Shown here piece by piece: positions 24,097 through 32,536 of a DNA stretch of 64,000 bases. This DNA comes from Actinomycetes bacterium (lineage in GTDB: Bacteria > Actinomycetota > Actinomycetes > Propionibacteriales > Nocardioidaceae). The stretch is taken from contig JAEWOG010000062.1 of NCBI GenBank assembly GCA_023460975.1, positions 19,413-83,412 on the forward strand, written 5' to 3'. Position numbers and translations under genes: made by a program. The notes under the pieces were generated by a model. It was not told the origin of the DNA. It was given only the letters and a program-made list of their open reading frames with translations, and made no database searches. Position 1 is the first letter of the stretch; every line of letters begins with the position of its first letter.

Positions 24097-26840
24097 GCGA
24101 GGGACTCCTGGGTACGGCTGGGCTGGTGGTCGGCTGCCCGCTCCGGGTGGGCGGTGAGGCGCGGCTCGGATGGGTCGGTCAGGTCGAGCACCGAGTGCGG
24201 GCGGTGGGGGAGGTGGGCCCGGGCTCCGGCGAGCACCGCGGTGCCCGACTGGGCCAGGTCCGCCAGCCGGAGCCAGCGCGCCTCGAGTTCTGCTCGCCCG
24301 ACGCTGTCGTGGGCGTCCAGGCCGGCATCGACGCCGTCGACGAGCAGCAGCGGGGTCGCCGTGAGGTCGGCCAGTGCCTCCTCGCCCGGCCACTGGTCGA
24401 ACCAGGCCACGCGTGAGCGCACGGCTGCGGACTCCTCCGGCAGCAGGCGGTCCAGCACCATGAGCGTGCCCGAGGCGTTGGCCAGCCGCCCTGCGCACGC
24501 GGCGAGGAACGCCGCCCGTACGACGGGATCGGGGCTCGCCACGACCTGCAGCTCGCCTGGTCGTACGACGGTGCTGACGGGCGCCGTGAGCGGGCGCAGG
24601 CGCTCATCCTCGAGGACGACGTCGACCGCACGCAGCGGTGCCGGGCCATGTGCCGCGACCCATTCCTCGTGGGCGACGTGGTGGGCCAACCCCTCGCCCT
24701 CGACGTCGAGGTGGGGCAGGGAACGCTCGAGGCGCTTGGGCAGCCACCAGGCGCGGTCGCCCAGCAGCGCCATGACGGCGGGGACGATCGTCATGCGCAC
24801 CACGAAGGCGTCGACGAACACGCCCACCGCGAGGCCGAACGCGATGGCCTTGATCACCGAGTCGCCGTGCGGGACGAAGGCCGCGAAGACGGCGATCATG
24901 ATGATGGCGGCTGCGGTCACCACGCGCGCGCTGGAGGCGAAGCCGACGTGGACGGAGCGGGCCGCGTCGCCCGTGTGGACGTACTCCTCGCGCATGCGGG
25001 AGACGAGGAAGACCTCATAGTCCATCGCCAGGCCGAACAGGACACCCATCAGGATGATCGGCAGGAACGAGATGACCGGTCCGACCTTGGCGACGTTGAG
25101 GGCCTCGGCACCCCAGCCGTACTCGAAGACCATCGCGACGGCACCGAACGAGGCGAGCACCGACAGGAGATATCCGGCCGTCGCCTTGAGCGGCACGGCG
25201 ATCGAACGGAACACGATCGTGAGCAGGATGAGGGAGAGCCCGACGACGACCACCCCGAACGGCAGCAGCGCCGAGGAGAGACGCTCGGAGACGTCGATCG
25301 CGACAGCGGTCTGGCCCGTCACCGTCAGGTCCGTGACGTCGTGGGTGGCCTCGATCGTGGGGGCGAGGGCGCGGATCTCGCGGACCAGGTCGGCGGTGGC
25401 CGGGTCGGTCTGGCCCGTGGTGGGAACCACTTGGATGATGCCCAGATCGGCGGTCGGGTTGGGGGTTGCCATCGGGACGGAAGCGACCCCGTCGAGGCTG
25501 GCGATGTCCGCGGCCACCTCGTCGACGAGTGCGAGCGGGTCGGTGCTGCGGATGATGTCCACGGTCACGAGCAGCGGGCTGTTGTAGCCGGGGCCGTACG
25601 CGTCGGTGATGAGGTCGTACGTCTCCCGCGGCGCCGTGCCGGGGTCCTTCGTGCCATTGTCGGGCAGTCCCAGGGCGAGGTCCTTCGCGGGCAGCGCCAG
25701 CGCGAGCAGGGCGAGGGTGGCCACGACCAGCGTCACGGCGGGCGCCTTGGTCACCCAGGTGACCCAGCGGGCTCCGAACGTGCGCAGCTGCTCGGGGCCG
25801 TCGCCGACACGGCGGGCAAAGCGTGAGGACGCCGCCGGGCGCAGCCGCTCGCCGGCCAGGGCAAGCAGGGCCGGGACGAGGGTGAGCGCGACGAGGACGG
25901 CGACCGCGACGCCGGCGGCCGCAGCGACGCCCATGACGGTCAGGAACGGGATGCGGGCGACCACGAGACCGCACAGGGCGATCACGACCGTGGCCCCGGC
26001 GAAGATGACCGCGCTGCCGGCCGAGGCAACCGAGCGCGCGACGGACTCGTCCACGGCCATGCCGCCTGCCAACTGGGTGCGGTGCCGGTAGACGATGAAG
26101 AGCGCGTAGTCGATGCCCACCGCGAGGCCGATCATCATGGCCAGCGTCGGGGTCGTGGAGGTGATCGTCGTGACGCTGGCGACTGCGAACAGCCCGGCCA
26201 TGGTGGCGCCGACGCCGACGATGGCGGTGAGGATCGGCAGGCCTGCGGCGAGCATCGAGCCGAAGGTGATGGCAAGCACCGCGAGCGCCACCAGGACCCC
26301 GAGGCCCTCGGTGGCGCTCACGGCGACCTCGGTGGTCGTGAAGACCGACCCGCCGAGGTGGAGGTCGAGGCCGCTGCTGTCAGGGAGGGTGGCAGCGGCC
26401 TCGAGGTCGGGGAGCGTGTCGTCGTCGAGTGCGTCCAGGGGAACGTCGAGCTGGACCTGTGCGACGGCGTAGCGACCGTCCTGGGCGAGGGTGAACTCGT
26501 TGCCCTTCTCGAGGGGGTCGAGGACCATCGCGACGTGGTCGACGTCCTCGACCTGCGCGAGGACCTGCTCCACGTCGTCGCGGTGATCGGCGACGCGTTC
26601 GCCCTCGGGAGCGACGAAGAGGAGTTGGCCCGAGGTGCCGGCCAGGAGGGGGAACCGCTCGTCGAGTTGGTCGATGCCCTGTTGCGATTCGGTGCCGGGG
26701 ATCGTCAGGTCCTCCTGCAGCGTGCCTCCGAGCGTGACCGCCCCCGCGGCGAGGGCCACCAGGAGCAGCACCCACGCGGCGACGACGCGGCGGGTGGAAT
26801 GGGCTGTGGTGCGACCGAGGCGGTACAAGAACGAGGACAC
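24093..26840 (-). CDS. MMPL/RND-type transporter with a degenerate ABC-ATPase-like tail
   Basis: The 915-residue protein has the MMPL layout of two six-helix halves with extracytoplasmic loops. Landmarks include GLAVGIDYALFIVYRHR in the first half and LGLAMDYEVFLVSRMREEY-like sequence (GVLFGLAMDYEVFLVSRMRE) in the second, both with proton-relay Asp-Tyr pairs. Known relatives export lipids and glycolipids. Residues about 741-905 are unusual: they align by eye with an ABC nucleotide-binding domain (LTAPVSTVVRPGELQVV, SGTLMVLDRLLP, LLLVDGVDAGLD). The Walker A is destroyed (SPDPVVRA), there is no LSGGQ and the catalytic Glu is replaced by Gly. It is the first gene of the operon, facing a TetR gene. 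Confidence 0.9.
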   Translation of the reverse strand: MSSFLYRLGRTTAHSTRRVVAAWVLLLVALAAGAVTLGGTLQEDLTIPGTESQQGIDQLDERFPLLAGTSGQLLFVAPEGERVADHRDDVEQVLAQVEDVDHVAMVLDPLEKGNEFTLAQDGRYAVAQVQLDVPLDALDDDTLPDLEAAATLPDSSGLDLHLGGSVFTTTEVAVSATEGLGVLVALAVLAITFGSMLAAGLPILTAIVGVGATMAGLFAVASVTTITSTTPTLAMMIGLAVGIDYALFIVYRHRTQLAGGMAVDESVARSVASAGSAVIFAGATVVIALCGLVVARIPFLTVMGVAAAAGVAVAVLVALTLVPALLALAGERLRPAASSRFARRVGDGPEQLRTFGARWVTWVTKAPAVTLVVATLALLALALPAKDLALGLPDNGTKDPGTAPRETYDLITDAYGPGYNSPLLVTVDIIRSTDPLALVDEVAADIASLDGVASVPMATPNPTADLGIIQVVPTTGQTDPATADLVREIRALAPTIEATHDVTDLTVTGQTAVAIDVSERLSSALLPFGVVVVGLSLILLTIVFRSIAVPLKATAGYLLSVLASFGAVAMVFEYGWGAEALNVAKVGPVISFLPIILMGVLFGLAMDYEVFLVSRMREEYVHTGDAARSVHVGFASSARVVTAAAIIMIAVFAAFVPHGDSVIKAIAFGLAVGVFVDAFVVRMTIVPAVMALLGDRAWWLPKRLERSLPHLDVEGEGLAHHVAHEEWVAAHGPAPLRAVDVVLEDERLRPLTAPVSTVVRPGELQVVASPDPVVRAAFLAACAGRLANASGTLMVLDRLLPEESAAVRSRVAWFDQWPGEEALADLTATPLLLVDGVDAGLDAHDSVGRAELEARWLRLADLAQSGTAVLAGARAHLPHRPHSVLDLTDPSEPRLTAHPERAADHQPSRTQESLA

Positions 26841-26844
26841 GATT

Positions 26845-26869
26845 CGATACTGTATCGTATTGAATACAG
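26845..26869. promoter_or_regulatory. Palindromic operator cluster, TetR/MMPL divergent promoter
   Basis: CGATACTGTATCG (26845-26857) is a perfect palindrome. It abuts a second perfect palindrome, GTATTGAATAC (26857-26867), and CTGTAT...ATACAG (26850-26869) spans both. The site lies between the starts at 26840 (MMPL) and 26894 (TetR), and AT content is locally high. It is the natural binding site for the adjacent TetR protein. Confidence 0.75.
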
Positions 26870-26893
26870 AAACGAATCGAGAGGCGTGTGACG

Positions 26894-27559
26894 ATGGGCA
26901 CCATGTCGTCGACCAAGTCAGTGCGGAGCGCCAGTGCGCGTACGGCTCCGCGCAGCCGAGAGAACACCCGCGAGAGGCTGCTGGAGGCAGCCGTCGGAGT
27001 GTTCGTGGACAAGGGCCTCAAGCGCGTGACGGTCGACGACCTCGTGGGCGCCGCCGGCTTCACCCGCGGGGCCTTCTACTCCAACTTCTCCAGTGTGGAC
27101 GAGGTGTTCTTCGAGGTCTTCCAGCGCGGCGCGGGCCAGATGCTCGCCCAGGCCCGCGAGCGCATCGACGCGATCGGGGCGGAGGAGTTCGACTTCGCCG
27201 TCGTGGCGGACCTGCTGGGCTCGATCGGCATGCCGGGCAACCAGTGGCTGGTGCTGCACTCGGAGTTCACCTTGCTCGCGTTGCGCGACGAGCGGGCGCG
27301 CGAGGTCCTCATCGGCGTGACGGGGGAGTTGCGCGAGGAGGTCATCGAGGTCCTGGGCGATGCGTTGGCACGCCTCGGGCGCCGGGCCTCGGTGCCGTTG
27401 GAGCAGCTGGCCGAGGTGGTCATGGGCGTCCACCTGCACGCGATGACGGTCAGCGCCCTGGGCAGCGGCGCCGTGTGCGAGGGCGCGGACGCAGCGAGCA
27501 GCATCAGCCCCGACCTGGTCCAGAGACTGGTCGTGGGCTTCACCGAGCCCGACGACTGA
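26894..27559 (+). CDS. TetR family regulator of the MMPL/YhgE operon
   Basis: A repressor-type protein of about 221 residues. Its N-terminal helix-turn-helix reads TRERLLEAAVGVFVDKGLKR, then VDDLVGAAGFTRGAFYSNFSSVDEVFF, the standard TetR recognition domain with the GAFYSNF variant. It is transcribed divergently from the MMPL operon across an operator-rich 50-base gap, so autoregulation and control of the transport genes are likely. The start is uncertain among GTG 26888, ATG 26894 and ATG 26903. GAGAGG at about 26879-26884 best serves the ATG at 26894. Confidence 0.92.
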   Translation: MGTMSSTKSVRSASARTAPRSRENTRERLLEAAVGVFVDKGLKRVTVDDLVGAAGFTRGAFYSNFSSVDEVFFEVFQRGAGQMLAQARERIDAIGAEEFDFAVVADLLGSIGMPGNQWLVLHSEFTLLALRDERAREVLIGVTGELREEVIEVLGDALARLGRRASVPLEQLAEVVMGVHLHAMTVSALGSGAVCEGADAASSISPDLVQRLVVGFTEPDD

Positions 27560-27584
27560 GCGGGGCTCGACGACTGAGCGGGGC
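27550..27584. repeat. 17-bp tandem duplication across the TetR stop codon
   Basis: CGACGACTGAGCGGGGC occurs at 27550-27566 and again at 27568-27584. The duplication includes the TGA stop of the TetR gene, so the second stop lies outside the gene. It looks like a recent slippage event with no effect on the product. Confidence 0.8.
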
Positions 27585-27592
27585 CGGCAGCC

Positions 27593-28315
27593 TCAGCGCA
27601 GGGAGTACGTGGCCAGCGAGACGCCGACGTAGTGGGTCACGAACGCGAGGATCGTGAAGGTGTGGAACACCTCGTGGAAGCCGAACCAGCGGGGCCACGG
27701 GTTGGGCTTCTTCGTGCCGTAGACCACCGCGCCCAAGGTGTAGAGCGCGCCGCCGACCACCACGAGGGTGATGACGGCCGTCCCCATGCCGACGCCGTAG
27801 TCGGCCATGGCGCCGCGGATGAACCCGCCGAAGAAGAACACCGGGGCCCAGCCCAGCGCGATGTAGATCGGGGCCGAGATCCAGCGGGGCGCGCCACCCC
27901 ACAGCACCTTCATCACGACGCCCGCCAGGGCTCCGCCCCAGCTGATCGCGAGCATGACCCACCGATCGGTGCCGTCGAGGAGCAGCAGCGCGAACGGGGT
28001 GCAGGAGCCCGCGATGAGGATGAAGATGTTGGAGTGGTCGAAGCGTCGCAGCACCTCGTGGACCCGGGGGGACCAGCGGCCGCGGTGGTAGACCGCCGAG
28101 ACGGTGAAGAGCACGACGGCCGACAGGGCGAAGATGGCTGCGCCCGCGCGGGTCTTGGCGTCGGGGGAGAGCACGACGAGCACGACCCCAGCCGCCAGCG
28201 TCAGCGGCGCGGTGACGGCGTGCAGCCACCCGCGCAGGCGAGGCTTGACCTCGGCGATCACCTCGTCGAGGTGATCGTGGATCTCGTCCATGCGAGAGCG
28301 CAGCACGTCGTTCAT
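27593..28315 (-). CDS. Hemolysin III/PAQR family membrane protein (TrhA-like)
   Basis: A 240-residue seven-helix protein of the PAQR/hemolysin III family. The first loop motif SAVYHRGRW, the following RRFDHSNIFILIAGSCTPF and the C-terminal FHEVFHTFTILAFVTHYVG hold the conserved Ser, His and Asp residues thought to bind a metal in PAQR hydrolases. In Bacillus subtilis the related YqfA influences membrane fluidity; hemolytic activity should not be assumed. The gene is divergent from the cis-prenyltransferase gene and convergent with the TetR gene. Confidence 0.93.
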   Translation of the reverse strand: MNDVLRSRMDEIHDHLDEVIAEVKPRLRGWLHAVTAPLTLAAGVVLVVLSPDAKTRAGAAIFALSAVVLFTVSAVYHRGRWSPRVHEVLRRFDHSNIFILIAGSCTPFALLLLDGTDRWVMLAISWGGALAGVVMKVLWGGAPRWISAPIYIALGWAPVFFFGGFIRGAMADYGVGMGTAVITLVVVGGALYTLGAVVYGTKKPNPWPRWFGFHEVFHTFTILAFVTHYVGVSLATYSLR

Positions 28316-28388
28316 GCGTCCAAGTTACGGGAGGGTAGGTAGGCACGTCAGCCGTCTTCCACAACGTGGCGTCGGTAGCATCGAGTCC

Positions 28389-29168
28389 GTGGCCAAGTTG
28401 AAGGACGCCCTGCGCAAGGTGCTGTACCCCGCGTACGAGTCGCGGGTGGTGCGCAACCTGCCGGCCGACCAGATCCCACAGCACATCGGCGTCATGCTCG
28501 ATGGCAACCGGCGCTGGGCCAAGGCGGTCGGCATGGACACCGCCCAGGGCTACCAGGCGGGCGCCGACAACATCTTCCCCCTGCTGGGCTGGTGCGAAGA
28601 GGTCGGCGTCAAGGTCGTGACGCTGTGGCTGCTGTCCAACGACAACCTCACCTCGCGCCCGGCCGACCAACTCACGGGACTGCTCGGCATCATCGAGGGC
28701 GCGGTCGAGTCGCTCGCGAGCACCGGACGCTGGCGGGTCAACCCCGTGGGCGCCCTCGACCTGCTGCCGCCCGAGACGGCCGCCGCTCTCAAGGCGGCCC
28801 AGGAGAAGACCCGAGACGTCGACGGGCTCATCGTCAACGTGGCGATCGGGTACGGCGGACGGCGCGAGATCGCGGACGCCGTACGGTCCCTGCTCCAGCA
28901 GGCGGCAGCCGAGGGACGCACGCTGTCGGAGGTGGCAGAGCTCCTCGACGTCGAGCACATCGCCGAACACCTCTACACGAAGGGGCAGCCCGACCCCGAC
29001 CTCGTGATCCGCACCTCGGGCGAGCAGCGTCTCGGTGGCTTCCTGCTGTGGCAGTCGGCGCACTCGGAGTTCTACTTCTGCGAGGCGCTGTGGCCGGACT
29101 TCCGCCGCGTCGACTTCCTGCGTGCCATCCGCGCCTACGCCGAGCGCGAGCGCCGCTTCGGCGCCTGA
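28389..29168 (+). CDS. Isoprenyl transferase (cis-prenyl diphosphate synthase)
   Basis: The 259-residue enzyme belongs to the UppS/Rv1086 family, which extends allylic diphosphates with isopentenyl diphosphate in cis. The product is either a short Z,E-farnesyl chain or an undecaprenyl/decaprenyl carrier for wall synthesis. The catalytic motif GVMLDGNRRWAK and the C-terminal RTSGEQRLGGFLLWQSAHSE with downstream FYFCEALWPDF are intact. The GTG at 28389 is chosen because homologues begin shortly before this helix, and an upstream ATG at 28290 would sit inside the opposite gene. The VxKxxDALRKVLYPAYE-type N-terminus is like the short-chain actinobacterial paralogue; chain length is not provable here. 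Confidence 0.93.
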   Translation: MAKLKDALRKVLYPAYESRVVRNLPADQIPQHIGVMLDGNRRWAKAVGMDTAQGYQAGADNIFPLLGWCEEVGVKVVTLWLLSNDNLTSRPADQLTGLLGIIEGAVESLASTGRWRVNPVGALDLLPPETAAALKAAQEKTRDVDGLIVNVAIGYGGRREIADAVRSLLQQAAAEGRTLSEVAELLDVEHIAEHLYTKGQPDPDLVIRTSGEQRLGGFLLWQSAHSEFYFCEALWPDFRRVDFLRAIRAYAERERRFGA

Positions 29169-29183
29169 GGTGCTCGGGCGGGA

Positions 29184-29243
29184 TCTGAGGTACCCCACCC
29201 ACAGCGAATAGGGCACCTGCCCGATGTGCCGGGCTACCTCAGA
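29184..29243. promoter_or_regulatory. Inverted repeat upstream of the 41-residue ORF
   Basis: TCTGAGGTA (29184-29192) and TACCTCAGA (29235-29243) are perfect complements separated by 42 bases. The element lies 16 bases past the cis-prenyltransferase stop and about 50 bases before the start of the small ORF. It could be a long-loop terminator or a two-half operator. Confidence 0.45.
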
Positions 29244-29295
29244 CGAGGAATCTCATCCTCAGGGACACCACCGTCCCCACGAGGAGGAGGCAACG

Positions 29296-29421
29296 ATGGA
29301 CTTCACCAGGCACATGATCGTGGTGAGTGAGATGGAGTACCGGGTCGCCCGCATCTCCGACGGAGTCCGGTCCGAGCGTCGGGCCCAACGCGCCGCCCGC
29401 CGCGCCGACTCGCGGCCGTGA
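29296..29421 (+). CDS. Small basic protein (41 aa) ahead of the LuxR-type regulator
   Basis: A very strong ribosome site (GAGGAGGAGG, spacing about six bases) precedes ATG at 29296. The product MDFTRHMIVVSEMEYRVARI and a following Arg/Ala-rich tail end in DSRP. It carries no membrane helix and resembles no domain I know. Its TGA overlaps the GTG at 29418 of the large regulator as GTGA, which suggests that its translation feeds that gene. It may be a small regulatory protein or a translational coupler. Confidence 0.65.
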   Translation: MDFTRHMIVVSEMEYRVARISDGVRSERRAQRAARRADSRP

Positions 29422-32400
29422 AGGTGCTCACCCCGCTGAGCGAGGTCGGCCCGGGCGGGGTCGGCCCCGGAGAGGTCGGCCCGGGCGGGAGCGATCCCCG
29501 TGGGGGTGGATGGGCGATGATGGCCGACGTGCCCATCGCTGCCGCCCCCACCATGGTCGGCCGGGACGCCGAGCTGAGCGAGCTCGTCGACCTGGTCGGA
29601 CTCGGAGCCGACGGCCCGGCCAGGTCGGTGCTGGTCGCCGGCGACGCGGGGGTGGGCAAGACCCGGCTACTCGATGAACTGGCTCAGGTCGCCACGGACG
29701 CCGGCTGGATGGTGCTGGCCGGCCACTGTCTCGACTTCGGCGACAGCGCCCTGCCCTACCTGCCGTTCTCGGAGGTCTTGGGACGCCTCGACGCCGAGCA
29801 CCCCGACGTCGTTGACCGCGTCGCCACCCAGCGCCCGGCGTTGACGCGGCTTCGGCCGGGCCGACGCGTCATGGATCCGGACCGCGCTGGGGCGGGGCTG
29901 CACGGCGAGGGGGCGGCCTCCGACCGTACGGCGCTGTTTGAGGGCGTCCACGCGGTGCTGGAGGAGGCGGCACTGCAGGCGCCGGTGCTCCTGGTGGTGG
30001 AGGACCTCCACTGGGCCGACCAGTCGACCCGCGACCTGCTCAGCTTCCTGTTCACCCGCCCCTTCGTCGGGCGGGTCTCGGTGGTGACGTCGTGTCGCAC
30101 CGACGACCTGCACCGCCGTCACCCGATGCGACGCCTGGTGGCGGAGTGGGCGAGGCTGCCGCGCGTGGCCCGCATCTCGCTCGGCCCGCTGCCCGACGAC
30201 GCCGTCCGCGCGCTCGTCTCCGCCCTCGTGCCGGCTCCGCTGCCGGCGAGCCGGATGCGTGACCTGGTGGCCCGCGCCGAGGGCAACGCGTTCTTTGCCG
30301 AGGAACTCGCCGGCGCCACGCCTGGCCTGGGCCGGGCCATGTCGACCGAGTTGGCCGACCTGCTGCTGATGAGGCTGGATCGGCTCGAGGACGCGGCGCG
30401 GACGGTCGTCCGCGCCGCCAGCGTCTCGGGCCGCACGGTCTCGCACGACCTCCTGCGGGCCGTCTCCGAGCTCGACGACGACGCGCTGGACGTGGCGCTG
30501 CGTACGGCCGTCGAGCACAACGTCCTGGTGACCCGTTCGAGCGGGTACGCGTTCCGCCACGCGCTGCTCGGCGAGGCCGTCTACGACGACCTGCTGCCCG
30601 GCGAGCGCGTACGCCTCCACGCCGCGTGCGCCGCCGCTCTCCAAGCGGACGGGACCGCCGGCACCGCAGCGGAACTGGCGCGTCATGCCCTGCTGGCGCA
30701 CGACCTCGACACGGCGCTGGACGCCAGCATCCGCGCGGGTGACGAGGCGTTGCTCGTCGGTGGTCCGGACGAGGCCGCGCACCATTACCAGCAGGCCCTC
30801 GAGCTGGTCGGCCGCGTACGCGAGGTGCCCGCTGGATTCGACGCGTCTCGCCTCGCCTCCTCGGCTGCGGACGCCCTGGTGGCCGCAGGGGACGCCGACC
30901 GGGCTGCGGCTCTGCTCCACGAACAGCTCAAGGCCGCGGGAGACGCCGCACCCGCCGAGCAGCGCGCCCGGATGCTCAGCGCACTGGCGCTGGCGACCGG
31001 CCTGTCCGACAACCCGCGCCGCGACCCGATCGAGGCATCGGCTGAGGCAGTGGAGCTGGTGGGCGAGGACGACAGCCGCCTGCGGGCGAGGGTCCTGGCC
31101 AACCACGCGAAGGTCCTCTACTGGTACCGGCGCATCGACGAGGCGCGCGCCCCGGCGATCGCCTCACTCGCCCTCGCCGAACGATTCGGCATGGCTGTGG
31201 TGGCCTCCGAGGCGACGATGACGCTGAGCAGCCTCAAGGACTCGCGATCCGTCGCAGGCCTGCGCGCAGCGCTCGTCGACGCGGTCGAGCAGGCCGAACA
31301 GTCCGGCGCCCTCCAGGCAGAGCTGCGAGGTCGCTTCCTGTTGGCGAGGTCGCATCAGGACGCGGGCGAGTTCGACGACGCGGTGCTGTGGTTCTCCTCC
31401 GCCCTGGAGCGCGCCGAGCGCGGCCGGCAGGTGTGGGCGCCGTACGGCTTCGAGTCGAGGTGGCAGCTGGCCAACGTACGGTCGTTGCGCGGCGAGTGGG
31501 ACGAGGCCCTCGCGCTCACCCGCGTACGAGGTGGTTCGGCGGTGCTGCGGGCGATCCTGGACACCGTCCGTACGCCCATCAGGCAGGCGCGCGGGGAGGA
31601 CGTCAGCGCCGCCATCACCTCGATGCGCCAGCACTGGGAGGCAGACGGCGCGGTGGTGGTGTGGGGAGTCGAGGCGGACTTCGCGATGGCGGCGGCGCAG
31701 TCGGATCCGATGCGTGCCTTCGAGATCTACGACGAGGCCGTCACGGCCCTGACCGAGATGTGGGGACCCGACTTCCGGGCGCGGGTGCGGCTCGCGGCGC
31801 AGGCGCTTTGGGCGGCCGGCGAAGGCTTCGCCCAGGTGCCCGCCGCGCGGCGAGCCGACCTGCTGGCCAGGGCCGCGCACCTGCGTGCCGACGGCGAACG
31901 CACCTGGGTCACTGCTCGGGAGGGCGACTGCTCGTGGGGGCCGGAGGGCGTCGCGTGGCGGGAACGCCTGGGAGCCGAGGCGGAGCGCATGCGGTGGCTG
32001 TGCGGGGCCGAGGACGTGGACCCCGACACCCTGGTGGGAGCGTGGCGCAGCACGGAAGCCGCCTTCGAGCGGTTGGGCCACGTCCACGAACTGGCGCGGG
32101 TTCGGATCGTCCTGGCGAGGATCCTCGCAGCGACGGGGGACCGGAGCGCGGCGGTGGAGACGGCCGAGGTCGCCCTGGCGAATGCCCGCGCGCTGGGGGC
32201 GGTGGCCGTGGTGGCCCAGGCCTGCACCATCCTCGGTGGCGACCTTCCCACAGGCGGCGGTCCGTCGCTCACCCAACGTGAGCGCGAGGTGCTGGCGCTG
32301 GTCGCCCAGGGGCGCAGCAACGGGGAGATCGGCAAGCAGTTGTTCATCAGCGCCAAGACCGTCTCGGTGCACGTGTCCAACATCCTCGCCAAGCTGGACT

Positions 32401-32456
32401 GCTCGAGTCGTACGGAGGCCGTCGCCGTCGCCCGTCGGCGGGGCCTGCTGGGCTGA
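29418..32456 (+). CDS. Large ATP-binding LuxR-type (LAL) transcriptional regulator
   Basis: The 1012-residue protein has a STAND-type AAA ATPase at the N-terminus (Walker A GDAGVGKT near residues 75-82, Walker B-like LLVVEDLHWADQS). A long TPR-like alpha-helical middle region follows, then a LuxR helix-turn-helix at about 950-1010 (LTQREREVLALVAQGRSNGE, KTVSVHVSNILAKL). LAL proteins are ATP-dependent activators triggered by small ligands, known from MalT and polyketide clusters. The GTG at 29418 is coupled to the preceding ORF and gives a Gly/Pro-rich N-terminus; ATG pairs at 29517-29522 are alternative starts closer to the conserved domain. Targets are unknown; the following META-like genes are candidates. 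Confidence 0.92.
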   Translation: MKVLTPLSEVGPGGVGPGEVGPGGSDPRGGGWAMMADVPIAAAPTMVGRDAELSELVDLVGLGADGPARSVLVAGDAGVGKTRLLDELAQVATDAGWMVLAGHCLDFGDSALPYLPFSEVLGRLDAEHPDVVDRVATQRPALTRLRPGRRVMDPDRAGAGLHGEGAASDRTALFEGVHAVLEEAALQAPVLLVVEDLHWADQSTRDLLSFLFTRPFVGRVSVVTSCRTDDLHRRHPMRRLVAEWARLPRVARISLGPLPDDAVRALVSALVPAPLPASRMRDLVARAEGNAFFAEELAGATPGLGRAMSTELADLLLMRLDRLEDAARTVVRAASVSGRTVSHDLLRAVSELDDDALDVALRTAVEHNVLVTRSSGYAFRHALLGEAVYDDLLPGERVRLHAACAAALQADGTAGTAAELARHALLAHDLDTALDASIRAGDEALLVGGPDEAAHHYQQALELVGRVREVPAGFDASRLASSAADALVAAGDADRAAALLHEQLKAAGDAAPAEQRARMLSALALATGLSDNPRRDPIEASAEAVELVGEDDSRLRARVLANHAKVLYWYRRIDEARAPAIASLALAERFGMAVVASEATMTLSSLKDSRSVAGLRAALVDAVEQAEQSGALQAELRGRFLLARSHQDAGEFDDAVLWFSSALERAERGRQVWAPYGFESRWQLANVRSLRGEWDEALALTRVRGGSAVLRAILDTVRTPIRQARGEDVSAAITSMRQHWEADGAVVVWGVEADFAMAAAQSDPMRAFEIYDEAVTALTEMWGPDFRARVRLAAQALWAAGEGFAQVPAARRADLLARAAHLRADGERTWVTAREGDCSWGPEGVAWRERLGAEAERMRWLCGAEDVDPDTLVGAWRSTEAAFERLGHVHELARVRIVLARILAATGDRSAAVETAEVALANARALGAVAVVAQACTILGGDLPTGGGPSLTQREREVLALVAQGRSNGEIGKQLFISAKTVSVHVSNILAKLDCSSRTEAVAVARRRGLLG

Positions 32457-32536
32457 GACCGGCCGGTCCATCCCTTCTCGCGCACCGTTCGAGGTCGCTA
32501 CGGTGAGAGGACACACGGTCGACCAGGGGGACTGGC

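Noticed and set aside
22390..25020. An 876-codon frame on the + strand across the YhgE/MMPL genes
   Set aside because: It is a shadow generated by GC-rich third positions and the repetitive YhgE coding sequence; no domain or ribosome site is seen.
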